64,000 nucleotides of DNA from Daucus carota subsp. sativus (taxonomy: Eukaryota > Streptophyta > Magnoliopsida > Apiales > Apiaceae). Position 1 is the first letter of the stretch. Every line of letters begins with the position of its first letter. This document shows, piece by piece, positions 21,901-32,779 of the stretch. Under the pieces are notes generated by a model. It was not told where the DNA came from. It searched no databases and saw only the letters and a list, made by a program, of their open reading frames with translations. Made by a program: the position numbers and the translations under genes. The DNA lies in assembly GCF_001625215.2 (NCBI RefSeq), contig NC_030383.2:2058779-2122778 (forward strand), in the 5' to 3' direction.

Positions 21901-22046
21901 TGGCAAACTTTCCTGGAGCAATTATTACCCATGTGAATCGCAAGTTCAACATAGCAGCTCATAACCTGTCCAAACAGGCCCTCCAATTAGACGATGAATT
22001 AATATGGATGGAAGATGACCTGCAGAGCACAGAGAATCATATGTAA
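18942..22046 (+). pseudogene. Decayed LINE reverse transcriptase / zf-RVT / RNase H
   Basis: The frame begins GLLDENNVWCS, runs through DKSPGTDGMNAMFYQ, LVTLIPKV, DFRPISLCNV and KLDMSKAYDRVEW (palm Asp), then RQGDPLSPYL and LFFADDSLLF (FADD active site) to ECSGK at 19975. A 148-bp intron-like segment follows, then MINFNKSILCFSPN and YLGLPMMGGK. A one-base indel in a G run near 20254-20260 shifts the frame. The zf-RVT part is visible in 20276-21475 (CPICGFGEDSNAHAIFWC). A stop at 21473 and another frameshift near 21676 break the RNase H (LFVDAAL...HAEALALLVGL...SSDSLMLVQAL...VNRKFNIAAHNL). It is not functional as it stands. Confidence 0.9.
19976..20123 (+). other. Intron-like 148-bp segment inside LINE RT
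   Basis: GGAAG|GTAAGATTTT at the left and TCTATGTGCAG|ATGATC at the right. Removing it joins Ser-Gly-Lys to Met-Ile-Asn in phase 0, matching the uninterrupted ECSGQ-MINFNKS-type sequence of plant LINEs. The segment is T-rich and contains stops. It has the features of a spliceosomal intron, which is unexpected in an element that copies through RNA. Confidence 0.75.
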
Positions 22047-22053
22047 GTATGAA

Positions 22054-22157
22054 AAATATAGTCAGTATGGTTGTTAGTGCTTTTATTAAAATAAACTGAG
22101 CTAGTAAATATAGTCAGTATTGTTATTAGTGCTTTTAATAAAATAAACTGAGCTAGT
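22054..22157 (+). repeat. 52-bp tandem duplication in LINE 3' region
   Basis: Two adjacent copies of a 52-bp unit (22054-22105 and 22106-22157), each containing AAATATAGTCAGTAT and AATAAACTGAGCTAGT. It begins just after the RNase H frame. Confidence 0.85.
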
Positions 22158-24837
22158 ACGATATTATTAAGAGGTCCAGAATTCAAATATTTAATAGTAA
22201 GAGATAAATAAAAAGAAACAGACGACTTAAGAACATATTCAGAATTTGATTATTGCCCTGTTAGAAGCTTAAGCTTTATGTTTGATCTTTTTCCTTGTTA
22301 TAGCATGGTAAGTTTAACAGCCACATTTTTTACCAACAGGTTATGAGCTATGCAGCCTTTAAAACCATATCATCACCTACTTGTATAACCTGATTTTCTG
22401 CTTTGTTTTTCTATCTATAGCCCATCCGTTATTAATCACGGACCTCAAATATGAGTCGTTTTAATTTTACTTTTAGGTTGAGATAAAAACATAGTTCTAT
22501 TTATTAATCAATGTCTTACTCTGGAAGAGAGGAGGCTAAGCTTTTCTCAGTCAAAAAACTGCTCAAACTGCAGGAAGTTCTCATTTACATTTTTCTCTGA
22601 TTTTACGTCTGAATGTTTAGCCTAACGTCAATCTTCTTTCTTTTTAAAAGTTCTTGAATTGAAGTATTGTTTAATATTGACTCATGAAATGCTGTTTATA
22701 AGTTAAGACTTCTTGGTGAGTTTTGTTGCATTTCATGGGGAGCTAGGTGTTTTATTTTCATGGGGATGTACTTGTTTTATCCTCTTGCAGACTGATAGTA
22801 GTAGGGCTAATACAAAAGCTATTGACAAATTGAAACCAGGGCCTTAAGGGTCTCCGATGAATTTTTATAGATAAAAATGGGTTGTTTTTTCCAATCAAAC
22901 TACTCTCTTCTGGTCTGTCTTTTAATACTACCGATAAAAATATTTTCTTTGTTTTTTCGCTGGCTACTATTTATGTTGAGTAGTGAAAGAATTGTTTGGT
23001 CGGTAATTAGAGGCAGCCCTGTTAGGATTCAGTTAAATTTGTGAGAAATGAGGGTTGAAATGTTGCCTGCAAAGTGGAGGGGAGGTTTGTTATCCGGCCA
23101 ACATTTTTTAGGGGAGCAGAGGGGTTTTGTGCTATGGAATTGCATGACTCTGGTACCTTCTGATTCATGCTGCAGCCCGAACCCTGTAATTCTTTGAGAT
23201 GTGTTGAAATGGCAACAAATGCTAACATCCCTCGGGACTATATTCCAAGGACAAGTGTTGATCTAATCTAGGATCTCTTAGCTTTTAAGCCAGAGGTTCC
23301 TTCAGTAAAAGAATTATATACAATTTTCTGTTCTAAATAAAAATTTATATTTCACTTTGTAATAAATATTGAATTATATTTAGAGTTATATGTTTTAGCT
23401 CATATTAAAGATAAATTAAAATGATACTTATTTGGGGTCGGGGAGTAATAAATAGATGGATAATAGAGAGGAAGTCATAGTAGAATATGTAGATTATACA
23501 AGTAGGTAATGACATGGGCTTAAAAGCTGTATTGTTGTTGGTTATATTGAGGTAGTTAATATTTTTCAGAACCAGTTTTAACTACTTTTAGCTGTCGAAA
23601 CTCTCATTTTATTTGGTAATGTTGTTCTCAATAGGAGACATACTGATAGATTTTCTTGTCTCTTATGGTTAAGTTCCATATATTTTGGTCAGTATTTTGA
23701 CTCTATTGCTTTTATCAATTCATCGGAGCTAACTATTTAATGATTAAGAAATCTTGTATAATCATATGTTAATGATTGCGGCATCATGTTGGTAATTGGC
23801 TAGACCCTTGTAGCAATACAATCGGAGTAGGTATTGTCTTTTAAGGACTAATCCGTTTTTTGGCACAATTGAGTGGACATTTTAAAATAGGCAATTCTTT
23901 TTAAGGTGCTTGTAAATGATCAAGTCATGGCACTTTATTGTTTTTAGTCATGGCAGGAGGAATATTTTGTCTTGTTGTTTGTAAAGTTGACTTCTTACCC
24001 GAAAGAGATCTTGATCTTCATGATCGCGGATCGGTTTGACTCTGCTTTTTTAATTGTCTAGCTTATCTCTGATGTTGAATAATGATTAGTCCATGACTAT
24101 ATGGGTTAGATTTTATAATGCTGATAAATTCACATGAATATATCAGGGAGGAATAGAAGCAAAGCTAGGGACTCAGTGCCCATGCAAATTCGAAAGCGGA
24201 AACCAGGGTGTTCGGAGGAATCGAAAAAATGAAACGGTTAACCACCAGGCTTTGATGATGAGTTTTGATCTCGCTTTTCAATAGCTTCCCTTTGAGGTAC
24301 TGGGTGCCTTGCGTACTCTATGTGTTTAACATTTTAATCAGTGTTTTCTGAACTATTGACATAGATTAAATAACTACTTTGCATCTGTCTTTCATATGTT
24401 TGTTCAGCGTGCCTATTTGTATTAAAGTACTTATCTTATTATTCTTAAAAGAGATTTTTAAAATGCTGTTGGTTAAAAATTAGGGGTGTGATTCTGGATA
24501 TTGTTTATGGATTAATATTCCTTGGAACTTTCAGCTGGTTATGAAGTAATAATAGCCATAGGCAAGCAACGAGATTTCTTCGAAGCCCTATAATACTATT
24601 TAAGAATCTCAGCAACTATTCTTTAGTCTCCTTTCTGTAATGCACTTGTTTTTATCTTGAATTTGACTTGATTAAGTGCTGGGATTCTTGCCTCTTTAAT
24701 GCCGGTTATTACAATAAGGCCTATTTCAATGTAATTGTATGCTGAAGTAGTTTCTTTTCATGAATGACTTTCTTATTACTTGCAACTTTTTGGTTTTCTC
24801 TCCTTCTGGTCCTTATAGTTAGTCTATAAAGAGGATT

Positions 24838-24841
<4 letters not shown>
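22158..24841. other. LINE 3' region, exon-like and intron-like blocks
   Basis: No protein domain is found. A strong donor AT|GTAAGTATG lies at 22041-22049 at the end of RNase H. Possible acceptors are CTCTTGCAG (ending 22790) and ATATATCAG (ending about 24146). A GC-richer block of about 150 bp at 24147-24296 ends TTTGAG|GTACTG. A second GC-richer block lies at about 23010-23250. These look like exons of a longer transcript carried by the insertion, but nothing in them is recognisable. Confidence 0.4.

Positions 24842-24902
<61 letters not shown>
24842..24902. repeat. (TA)n microsatellite
   Basis: About 30 uninterrupted TA repeats. Confidence 0.97.
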
Positions 24903-24904
<2 letters not shown>

Positions 24905-25053
24905 CCTTACTTAGTTATTAGAGGCACCATGAGAGTCAACTATATGAAATAGTATTAAATTCATTTTCTTTGTCAAATAGTTATGTAGGTTAACAGTTGT
25001 GCGCTTTTTATTAGTTGTACTTTTCTCAATAATTGGTTGTGAGTAGTACATTT

Positions 25054-25122
25054 GTCAGAGGATAATTCCCTTTTATAAGATATACCATGTCAGAGGATAA
25101 TTCCCTTTTATAAGATATACAG
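25054..25122 (+). repeat. 35-bp tandem duplication
   Basis: Two adjacent copies of a unit starting GTCAGAGGATAATTCCC and containing TTTTATAAGATATAC, offset by 35 bp. Confidence 0.85.
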
Positions 25123-25499
25123 ATCTGTTGAATTTTGTCTTCTAATAGATACCTGCTTGTTTATAGCTGATAGTATCTAACCAAAGGATTTCCCTTTGGT
25201 TCGATACTATCATAGTAATTTTCTCTCTAGTTTCTTTCAACACTTTGCTTTGATGTTTTTTATTTCAGGATTTCTTCCTTCCTTCTTTTCTCTGGTATCT
25301 TTCTTATCTCCCTTCTCTATATTTCTTTGTTCATATTGTTCTTTGTCACATCCTAGTTTCTTTGATCTTTTTGCTTTTGGCGCCTCTTGGTGTAATCTTC
25401 TCTTTTCATCTCTTCTTGCTGTGTTCATGTATCTAGTTTTTTCTATTTGTTTCTTCTTTTTTCTCTTTTCTTCTCGCTTTATCCTCCCTCGTGTTTTGC

Positions 25500-25827
25500 G
25501 TGTCTATTTGTTTTTGCATATTCAGGCTCTGAAGTGTCACTGTCTAAGTGTCCGGAGACATCTATGCGTGTCTTTCGGTTAGATGGTGGACTTTAGTGAA
25601 TGAATTTTATTTGGCTTTCTTCTGCTTCGTGTCTTATTTGTTTTTGGGTGTTTTCTTTTCGACAGTGAGAAGATTTTATCTAAATTTTCGGGGACATCGC
25701 TGCATGGCCTACGGTTAGATGAAAAAACTTTTACTTGATGGAAAGAAGCCATTTCTTTCGGTTATTGTACTATGGTACAACTCTTTCACGTGAAAGTGTC
25801 TTATGACAAAAAAAAAATAAATAAATA
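25500..25827 (+). repeat. LINE 3' tail with two copies of a terminal module, then poly(A)
   Basis: A module with the pattern TCTAA-T-T-CGG-GACATC-T-GCATG followed by ACGGTTAGAT appears at about 25538-25580 (decayed, CGGTTAGATGG) and again at about 25674-25720. It is shared with the retroposon ending at 55098. The A-rich tail is at 25807-25827. Shared 3' ends are usual in LINEs whose RT recognises its own RNA tail. Confidence 0.65.
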
Positions 25828-25843
25828 AAAATCAGTGTGTGAT

Positions 25844-26488
25844 AAACTAGTGCACCACGCAATACGGAGAATCCTCCATATTTTAACTATTTTATTTAAT
25901 TTCTTGAGTCTTACTAAATACTAACTGCAAAGTACTTCTAGAAATTAAAAAAAAATAGGGAATATTTTCACTATTTTTTTTAATTTCTAAAAATCTTGCT
26001 AACTCAATATGATTCCTCTGACGTTCGTTTTTATTGTTTGCTCTGGATCTAATCCACCAATTTTGAAAAAAGGATACTTGAACGAGTTTTTTCGAAAATT
26101 TTCAATGTGCCGAGTTCAAACATCTACTTATTAATTAAATTTTAAAAATTTTGACAACTATTTTAAATCATGATTATAGATCGATTAGAAAATTTTATCA
26201 GAGATTTGCTGAATGAATTAGAAATATTTTATTATATTAGATTATAATTGATAAATTGGTGATTCTTATTTTTTTAAAAAATAAATTAAATTTTATTATT
26301 AAATCAAGAAGCACTAGAATACTGCAGTTCAAATAGTTAATTATTGCTTTCAAAAAAAGTTAATTATTAAAGTAATTTCTTTTCGAAACAACTATTAAAA
26401 TTTTAATTTATTAATCATCCAATCCAAATTATTCCAAAATGGTAGTTACAACAATACAACTTGCAAGGGCCCCATTGACAAAAAACAA
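25844..26488. other. Intergenic; dispersed-repeat copy
   Basis: AT-rich; about 26150-26290 resembles the dispersed repeat also near 17600, 35030 and 58480 (TTTTATCAGAGATTTGCTGAAT). No gene. Confidence 0.4.
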
Positions 26489-26531
26489 GTGATACCCAAT
26501 AGCTCACATCACACCCCCTTCCTCCACCACC

Positions 26532-26549
26532 ATGAATCCACCAGCCTAA
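26532..26549 (+). promoter_or_regulatory. 5-codon upstream ORF overlapping the cyclophilin start
   Basis: ATG AAT CCA CCA GCC TAA at 26532-26549. Its stop codon shares one base with the next ATG (TAATG at 26547-26551), which is the chosen start of the cyclophilin. This arrangement would suit termination-reinitiation. In the pseudogene copy at 14.5 kb the same MNPPA codons run on without a stop. Confidence 0.55.
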
Positions 26550-29382
26550 TGAGCTACTCAACCACCACCCTCCTCCACACCCCCCCTACCCCCCACCCCC
26601 ACTCCCACCCCTACCCCCTTAAACCCCACCACCCCACCTTCCCCAAACGCACTCTCCTCCTCTCCACCCCCCTCCTCACCCTCCCCACCCCCCTCTCCTC
26701 ACCCTCCCCACCCTCTCCCCCAGACACCACCATCACTGACAGGCTCTTCATGGACTTGAGCATCTGCCCTTCTTTTTTCCTCAATCGAAATCTTGGTGAT
26801 AGTCTTTCACAATGCAAGGACACCCAACTCATTGGCAGGCTCATTCTTGGCCTCTATGGCAACCTTGTGCCTATCACAGTGTCCAATTTTAAGGCCATGT
26901 GTACTGGGACTTCAGGGTCTTCGTATAAAGGCACATTGGTGCATAAGATCTTTCCGGGCCAGTTTTTTGTCGCGGGGAAGCAGGGGAGGAAGGATAAGGG
27001 GGAGGTGAGTCCTCCTGTGAAGATGGTGAGGAATTTGGAGACTGTGAGTTCTAAGGCCTTTGAGTTGAGGCATTCTAAGGCCGGGGTCTTGTCGTTGTGC
27101 TTGTCGGAGAATGATGATGAGGATGATGTTAAGTTGGATCCTAATTATCATAATGTGGAGTTCTTGATCACTACTGGGCCTGGTCCTTGTCCTGATCTTG
27201 ATGGCAAGAATATTGTGTTTGGGACTGTTCTTGAAGGTGAATTTTGCTAAAGTTTCGATTTTTTTTGTTTCTTGATGTGAATCTGTATAGTTTTAGCATT
27301 GTCTGTTTATTTGATTTGTGTAGATTAAAGAATGTGTTCACTTGTAAATAAATAGGCAATTAGGTTTTGATGAGGACTGAAGGCAGACACTCGTGTTTGA
27401 TCCTCGAACCCTCTTCCACTAAAATGCTAGGGTAAATGATTTTATGCATCTTGTGCTGTAATACATATGAATTTAAACGTCTTTACACGGTATTGCCTGG
27501 AGGTTGGAGTATGAGTCACATTCTATCTGAAGTATTAAATAACAGTTTAGACTCCGAAATTCCAGATTTCCGATAAGTAGAAGAATATGTCTTCTAATTG
27601 ACAATTAATAGGCTCTTCTAATTGACTGTTAGAGTCTTCAAACATGTATAGGTTTTTGTATAACAATGATTGTATCATTATATTGTACACTTTAGTATTC
27701 TTACCTCATTAATGTATAGTTTACTCATTGTTTAACAATGATTGGGTAAGTGTGTTGATTATAAAAAAAAGAGAGTATGAATTAGCAGATATACCACAGA
27801 ATTGAAATGTTTTTCTAGTGTTTGTCGGAGAATGACGGTGAGGATAATTTTAAGTTGGATCCTAGTTATCATAATGTTGAGTTCCTGATAACTACTGGTC
27901 CTGATCTTGATGGCAAGAATATTGTAATTGTGTCTGTTCTTGTAGGTGAGAATTCTACTAAAGTTTTGAGATTTTTTTTTCCTTGAAGTTGGATTCCGTA
28001 TAGATTGTGCCATTTTTTATTTATTAAATTAATTTGCGAATAAAGATTGTTATTTGTTATAAAAAGATAGACTAAAACGTTATTATCTATGATAAGGATA
28101 TTGTGTTTGCTTCTGTGCATGAAGATTCGAACTTTATATGAAGTTAGGATCTTTGTAATTCCTTGAAGTGCATTACTAAAGTGTGTAGCACTGTTTTCTT
28201 ATTTGATTGATGTGTGGTTAAAAATTTTAATTAGTTATACTTAGATGGGTAATCAGGGTTCTGATGGGGCTTCAGGGCAGACACACATGTCTAACACTCG
28301 AACTCCTATTGACTAGAATGAAATAATTAGTTGCTAATTTGTACGCATTGACAAATAGATGTATCGCCTGTTTTAGTTTAACTTTTCTACCCAAAATGTG
28401 GTGAAATTTGATATTCCGAAAAATCAAGTCTTATACCTTCACCTTTTTATTTATTTTTTTCTGAACTGAGACATCTTTTTTATCTGCTCCATTCAAGACT
28501 TTAAGATGGTTTTACTTCTGAACTCTGAGGATCTGTCTCGTTTGTGCCTTCTGTAAATCCTAATATAACATTTGGTTATGTACTTATTGACTGTAATTCG
28601 TTAGTTTAGAAAGTACTTGAAAATTTTGCTTCCTAGAAGTTTGCAAACTGTAATGCCTCACTCATCAAGTATAGTGTTGTCGGACTTCGCCAGAGCTTCA
28701 TATCAATGAGACTGAGCTTAAATTATTCCTATACAGTATAAATTTGCTAAGATGCTATATTCCTTGGGGAACTTTCTGTATGCGGATATTTTAATATAGC
28801 CTTTGTTTAAGATTAAAGGTAGACAGAGTGATAGACTTTGGCAGATCATACTTGTGTGCAGTAGATAGAAAACTAGTAATCAGAACGTCTTTCTATAGAA
28901 TTGCCTGGAAGTTGGAGTGCAAGTCACAATCTGAGTTATCAATTAACAGTTTAGATTCCAAATTGCCAATAAGTAGCTCTTTTGATTGATTGTTAGTGTC
29001 TACAAACCTCTATAAGTTTTTTGCGTGACAATGATTGTGTTATCAAGTTGTGCAAATTAGTATTCGTATCACTAATGTACAAACAGCTCATAAATACGAA
29101 ATAGCAGAATTACCACAAAACCGTTCTTCATGTGTTTTCCAGTACATTAATCACTGCTGTTGAATTTTTACAGGGTTGGATGTAGTCACATCCATAGCTT
29201 CAATCCCCACTTACAAGCCAGGAGAACGTATCCGGCAATATAATGATTTGGCAGAATTTTTTGGAGATGAGAGAGCCAAAACTGCCCGTGCAATCTGGAA
29301 CAAGCCCCTTGAGACTGTATATATCAGTGACTGTGGAGTGCTCAAAGTGGCGAAAACAACTCTTTCGCCTACTCTACCTTGA
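26549..29382 (+). CDS. CYP28: Chloroplast CYP28-type peptidyl-prolyl isomerase (cyclophilin-like)
   Basis: Two exons, 26549-27236 and 29174-29382, encode 298 residues; the GAAG|GTGA...TTTACAG|GG junction is phase 1. The N terminus (to about residue 60) is rich in Ser, Thr, Pro and His with few acidic residues, as in a plastid transit peptide, and continues to TITDRLFMDLSICPSFF. The cyclophilin-like domain shows RLILGLYGNLVPITVSNFKAMC, YKGTLVHKIFPGQFFVAGKQG, LSLCLSENDDEDDVKLDP, VEFLITTGPGP and DGKNIVFGTVLEGLDVV. The end (FGDERAKTARAIWNKPLETV) is typical of the plant CYP28 group. Family members are thylakoid proteins with divergent active sites, so isomerase activity is uncertain. The start at 26549 is preferred over an upstream ATG that opens a 5-codon uORF. 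Confidence 0.88.
27237..29173 (+). repeat. Cyclophilin intron containing decayed copies of exon 1 end
   Basis: The 1.94-kb intron holds a copy of the end of exon 1 at about 27820-27945 (TTGTCGGAGAATGA, TTAAGTTGGATCCTA, CTTGATGGCAAGAATATTGT). A more decayed third copy lies near 28088-28150 (GGATATTGTGTTTGC). The intron sequence after each is also repeated: GGCAGACACTCGTGTTTGATC near 27384 against GGCAGACACACATGTCTAACAC near 28278, and TTGCCTGGAGGTTGGAGT near 27493 against TTGCCTGGAAGTTGGAGT near 28902. The intron grew by successive local duplications of exon-plus-intron. Confidence 0.85.
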
Positions 29383-29823
29383 CCACGTTTTTCCTTGACT
29401 TAAGGTTCTTACTCTTGCTATATACTCACATTGATGTGTTAAATGTCAATACTACTAAATTTTATTATCCTTCTCAAGGAAACAGTTCTATGATATATGG
29501 AAGTAAAACTAATTTATATACCTTAAATTTGTTAATCCACCATGTAATCTTGATCTTTATTCATCTCATCTCTCAAGATGATAAGCAGATGAATATGATC
29601 ATGATATTCCATTGTTATTTTCAGAATTATTCAGTGAATGTATTCGCTTTACATAAACCATGGGTTCAGGAGAATCTCAACTTTGCTATTTTCATTCTGA
29701 AATATGGTACCTTAAGCTGGCCAGCTATCATAATATTACGTAGGAGTAATTTTTACCCATCCAGTAAGTTTTCTAATTTTTTTTTAATCTATAAAATAAT
29801 TTCTTTCTGGGAGAGAGTATCAC

Positions 29824-30139
29824 CAGGGGTGGACCGACGTTGCTGCAAGAGGGTGCCTAGGCACCCACTCAGTCCTGGACTCAAGGATTAATATAGTATA
29901 ATTTTTAAATTTGGAACCAACTAAATTTTGGTCAGGAACCCGCAAAAATTAAGTAGCCCAATTTTATTCAATACAACCCAAAATTTGAGGCCCTAAACAC
30001 TAAAAGCACGGGAACAACTTTAAAATGTAATATATTTTCTATGTGTATGAATTTTGCACATTTTTATTAATATCCTAAAAAAAATTATTTTTATATTTAT
30101 ACTAGGAACCCAATGTAAAAAATTTCTGGTCCACCACTG
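29824..30139. mobile_element. hAT-like MITE
   Basis: It starts CAGGGGTGGACC and ends GGTCCACCACTG, 11 of 12 bp complementary. ATCAC flanks both sides (29819-29823 and 30140-30144); this is shorter than the 8 bp expected for hAT, so the class is tentative. It has no coding capacity. An open frame that enters it is spurious. Confidence 0.65.
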
Positions 30140-30880
30140 ATCACCCTCCCCGTCCTAAATGAATTTAAAGCACCATAATAATCTTAGATGGGAAGAAGTA
30201 GGTAATTCCCATGTTTCTTTTTCTAAATTAATTGGTTCAGTGTTACTAGCATCAAGAATTCTCTTCCATAGTGTAGAATGTGTTCTGTGGAGTTCGGGGA
30301 CCAGGCCGAGGGAAAATGCTGAGTGTTTATCCTCTTTCAGCTTCAGCCTTATCTTATAAGTTGTAAGGGCACTAACATGATGAATTGTGGATGGCATATC
30401 AGAAATTTGACATTAGTGTTTTATGCTCTTATTTAGAACACATTTGGTATTTCTGAAGCAAGACCATATCTTTTGCATATATATAGGAAAGATAGAGAGG
30501 CCATGTGCTTGATATAACTATCCTAGCGTACAAACTAAACAGCGAGTTACATTATAGTTGTATTGGATCTTATAACTCCGAAGTGAATCCCTGAGGTTTT
30601 AAGAATTTATAAATTAGGATGCTTTCGGTGGAACATGACTCTCTATATATTAAACTCCTCTTCTAAGACATTAAGCCCTGAGGACAGTTATAACTACCTG
30701 TATGCAAGTATGAATGGAATGCTTGATTTGTTTGCAGTACCCATAATCTTTAGAGCTGTTGGGGTCCCGGCAATGCACACTTGGCTGGGACAAGTGAGGA
30801 TATAGGTTTTAAGAGACGTGGTTATCTTCACCGATCCTATTCTCTTTTATGCAAAAGAGAATTCTAAGTGCTTTGAGGAT
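30140..30880. other. Intergenic, no gene
   Basis: No domain or clear repeat. An open frame at 30159-30359 has no recognisable similarity. Confidence 0.4.
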
Positions 30881-30882
30881 AT

Positions 30883-31111
30883 AGGTCCTTATTATAAGTC
30901 ACTAAAACTTTTTGCACACAATTCTAAGTGCTTTGACCACACACTTAAAATTATTTTTTTTAAAATTTTCTTTTTCTGAATTAAAATATATATCACATAT
31001 TTTACTTCAGAAAAAGAAAATTTTTTAAAAAGTAATTTTAAGTAGGTAGTCAAAGCACCTAAAATTGTATGCAAAAAGTCTTGGTGCCTTATAATAAGGA
31101 CCAGAGGGAGT
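30883..31111. mobile_element. Stowaway-like MITE, left end truncated
   Basis: The left side has GGTCCTTATTATAAG and ACTTTTTGCACACAATTCTAAG; the right side is its inverted partner (CTTAGGTGCTTTGAC-type arms, CTTATAATAAGGACC) and ends GACCAGAGGGAG followed by TA. The outermost CTCCCTCT of the left end is missing. The arms are about 100 bp and flank an AT-rich centre. Confidence 0.7.
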
Positions 31112-32552
31112 ATAATGTATCTTAATGTCCTTTTAAGGCTTTGAAATTGGAAGTTATACTCCCTAGAACTGGAGGAGTGCTACAAAATTAAGGCTCTAAA
31201 AAATTTGGACATGATTGAACTAATTTTTTTTATAAACTTTCACGAGGTGCACGAAGATTAAAAAAACATTACTAAAATATGGAGTAATACAAATTAATCT
31301 TTTCCTCGAAGAAGGGGTATGAGGAGAGTAAGATGCAAGCAGAGCTTTTGTTTCCTTAAAGATCTGAGCGCACAATAGTGCGGTGTGGCAGTTCACACTT
31401 ATCATATAAACCTGCAATTTACTGTTCTAGTTGTATTAATTTAAAATGACAATATGAGCTATCTGAAGATGGTTTCATTGCAGGTAGTCTATCCAGGGTT
31501 GCAGTGACAATTTACAGAACTTCTAAAAATGTTTAATATTTTTGTTCTTGTGATTCTGATTTTAGAAGCTTGCAAGTTGGGTGCAAATTAGTCAAATAGT
31601 TCTTGAGCTATTTGAGTTCGGCTCTCAGAATATTCCAATCCAGTCAGACAAAGTTTGAGCCAAGCTCGAGCTCGGGCACACAAGCCTAATCGAGTTTTTA
31701 TTTGTTACTATCATCATATTTGTATTATAAATATACTATTATATGAATATTTAATATTTATATATGTTTTGTATATTAAATTGAGTCGGACTCGAGCCGC
31801 TCGGATCACATTTAAGCTTTTCTCAATATTGCATTGATTTGCGCTTTCGAGTCCGAACTTATCGAACCGAAGTTTTGAAGCTTAAAATTATGAATAACTT
31901 GACCATGACTATTTATAACTCAAACTCGAAACTAAATTTAGCAGTGTTCGAATCGACTCGCTCATTTATATTCTCTGCCCTTCTGTTTGGGCCTTTCGTT
32001 CCAAAAATATATCGCGATCGACATGACTCTCCAGAAAATATGATCCCAGGTTCATTTTCCATTTATGATCCAGAGCTCTCTTATCTTTTTACTCCCTCTT
32101 TTTGCAGACTTTTATCAACATTGAATTATTTTAGCATTTCTGAATCTCTTGCAGTAAACAATACACAATACTAGCGTTATTAGCCTATATGCATTCAGTT
32201 GGGTCCTGAGCCTACAATATAGCCCTGAGATGATAAGAGATTGATATTAAGGCAGATACTGCATCAAGTAAAATACATACGGGACCTCTGCAACTTACAA
32301 ATAGGTCGACTAATGCAGCTGTGCAGAGGGCCAAAATTGAACTCGTCTCCGCGCTTCATTAATTATTTCTCTCCGTCTCAAATTTTTTGTCGTTTATTTA
32401 TATTCCGACTTCTATGTGAAAGTAAAAAATGTAAAGTGACAAATTTACTTATTTTGCTTGAGAAGTAGGAATGTTTTCAGAAAATGACCATGAATAAAAA
32501 AATGAGACGCGAAAGAAAAATACGAGAATCGCAGATATATGCAGAAGTCATA
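31112..32552. other. Intergenic; degenerate repeat-like sequence
   Basis: About 31590-31950 is rich in GAGCTCG/ACTCGAG-like words, seen in many old plant transposon remnants, but I could not define ends. No gene is supported; the frame at 31839-32174 has no domain. Confidence 0.35.
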
Positions 32553-32779
32553 GAGGCTGTTTGGGCAAGCTTAAAAGAAGTGACTTCCTGCTTAAACTAG
32601 AGAAGTGGAGCAGAATTGAAAATTAAATAAGTGAATAAAGTGTTTGGAAAAAAAGCAGAACTTGTGAGAGAGAAGTTAGGATTCTCAGCTTCTTAAAAGT
32701 GCTTCTGTTTCTTTACACAAACGGGTCAAGAAAAGCAGAGGTCAGAAGCAGCTTCTGCTTCTAATAAACAAACAGGCCC
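32553..32779. mobile_element. Tourist-like MITE, copy 2 of 3
   Basis: It starts GAGGCTGTTTGGG, ends CAAACAGGCCC and is flanked by ATA on both sides. The interior (AAAGTGTTTGGAAAA, TTTACACAAACGGGTCAAGAAAAGC) matches the copies at 8519 and 33639. Confidence 0.72.

Larger units (their letters stand above)
18364..25843 (+). mobile_element. About 7.4 kb L1-type LINE insertion with 16-bp target-site duplication
   Basis: AAAATCAGTGTGTGAT occurs at 18364-18379 and at 25828-25843. The right copy follows an A-rich tail (25807-25827), and the duplication begins with AAAA, as expected for L1 endonuclease cleavage and target-primed reverse transcription. Between them lie an RT-RNase H frame (18942-22046) and a long 3' region ending in a tail module ACGGTTAGAT. 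There is no endonuclease domain or ORF1, so the copy is 5'-truncated. Intron-like segments remain inside it. An alternative is that the two 16-mers are unrelated, but their position beside the poly(A) makes that unlikely. Confidence 0.8.

Noticed and set aside
25196-25582. 128-codon open frame on the plus strand
   Set aside because: It is Ser/Phe/Leu repetitive, lies in CT-rich LINE 3' sequence and has no domain.
29379-29891. 170-codon open frame after the cyclophilin stop
   Set aside because: It overlaps the cyclophilin stop, runs through AT-rich 3' flank into a MITE, and has no recognisable domain.
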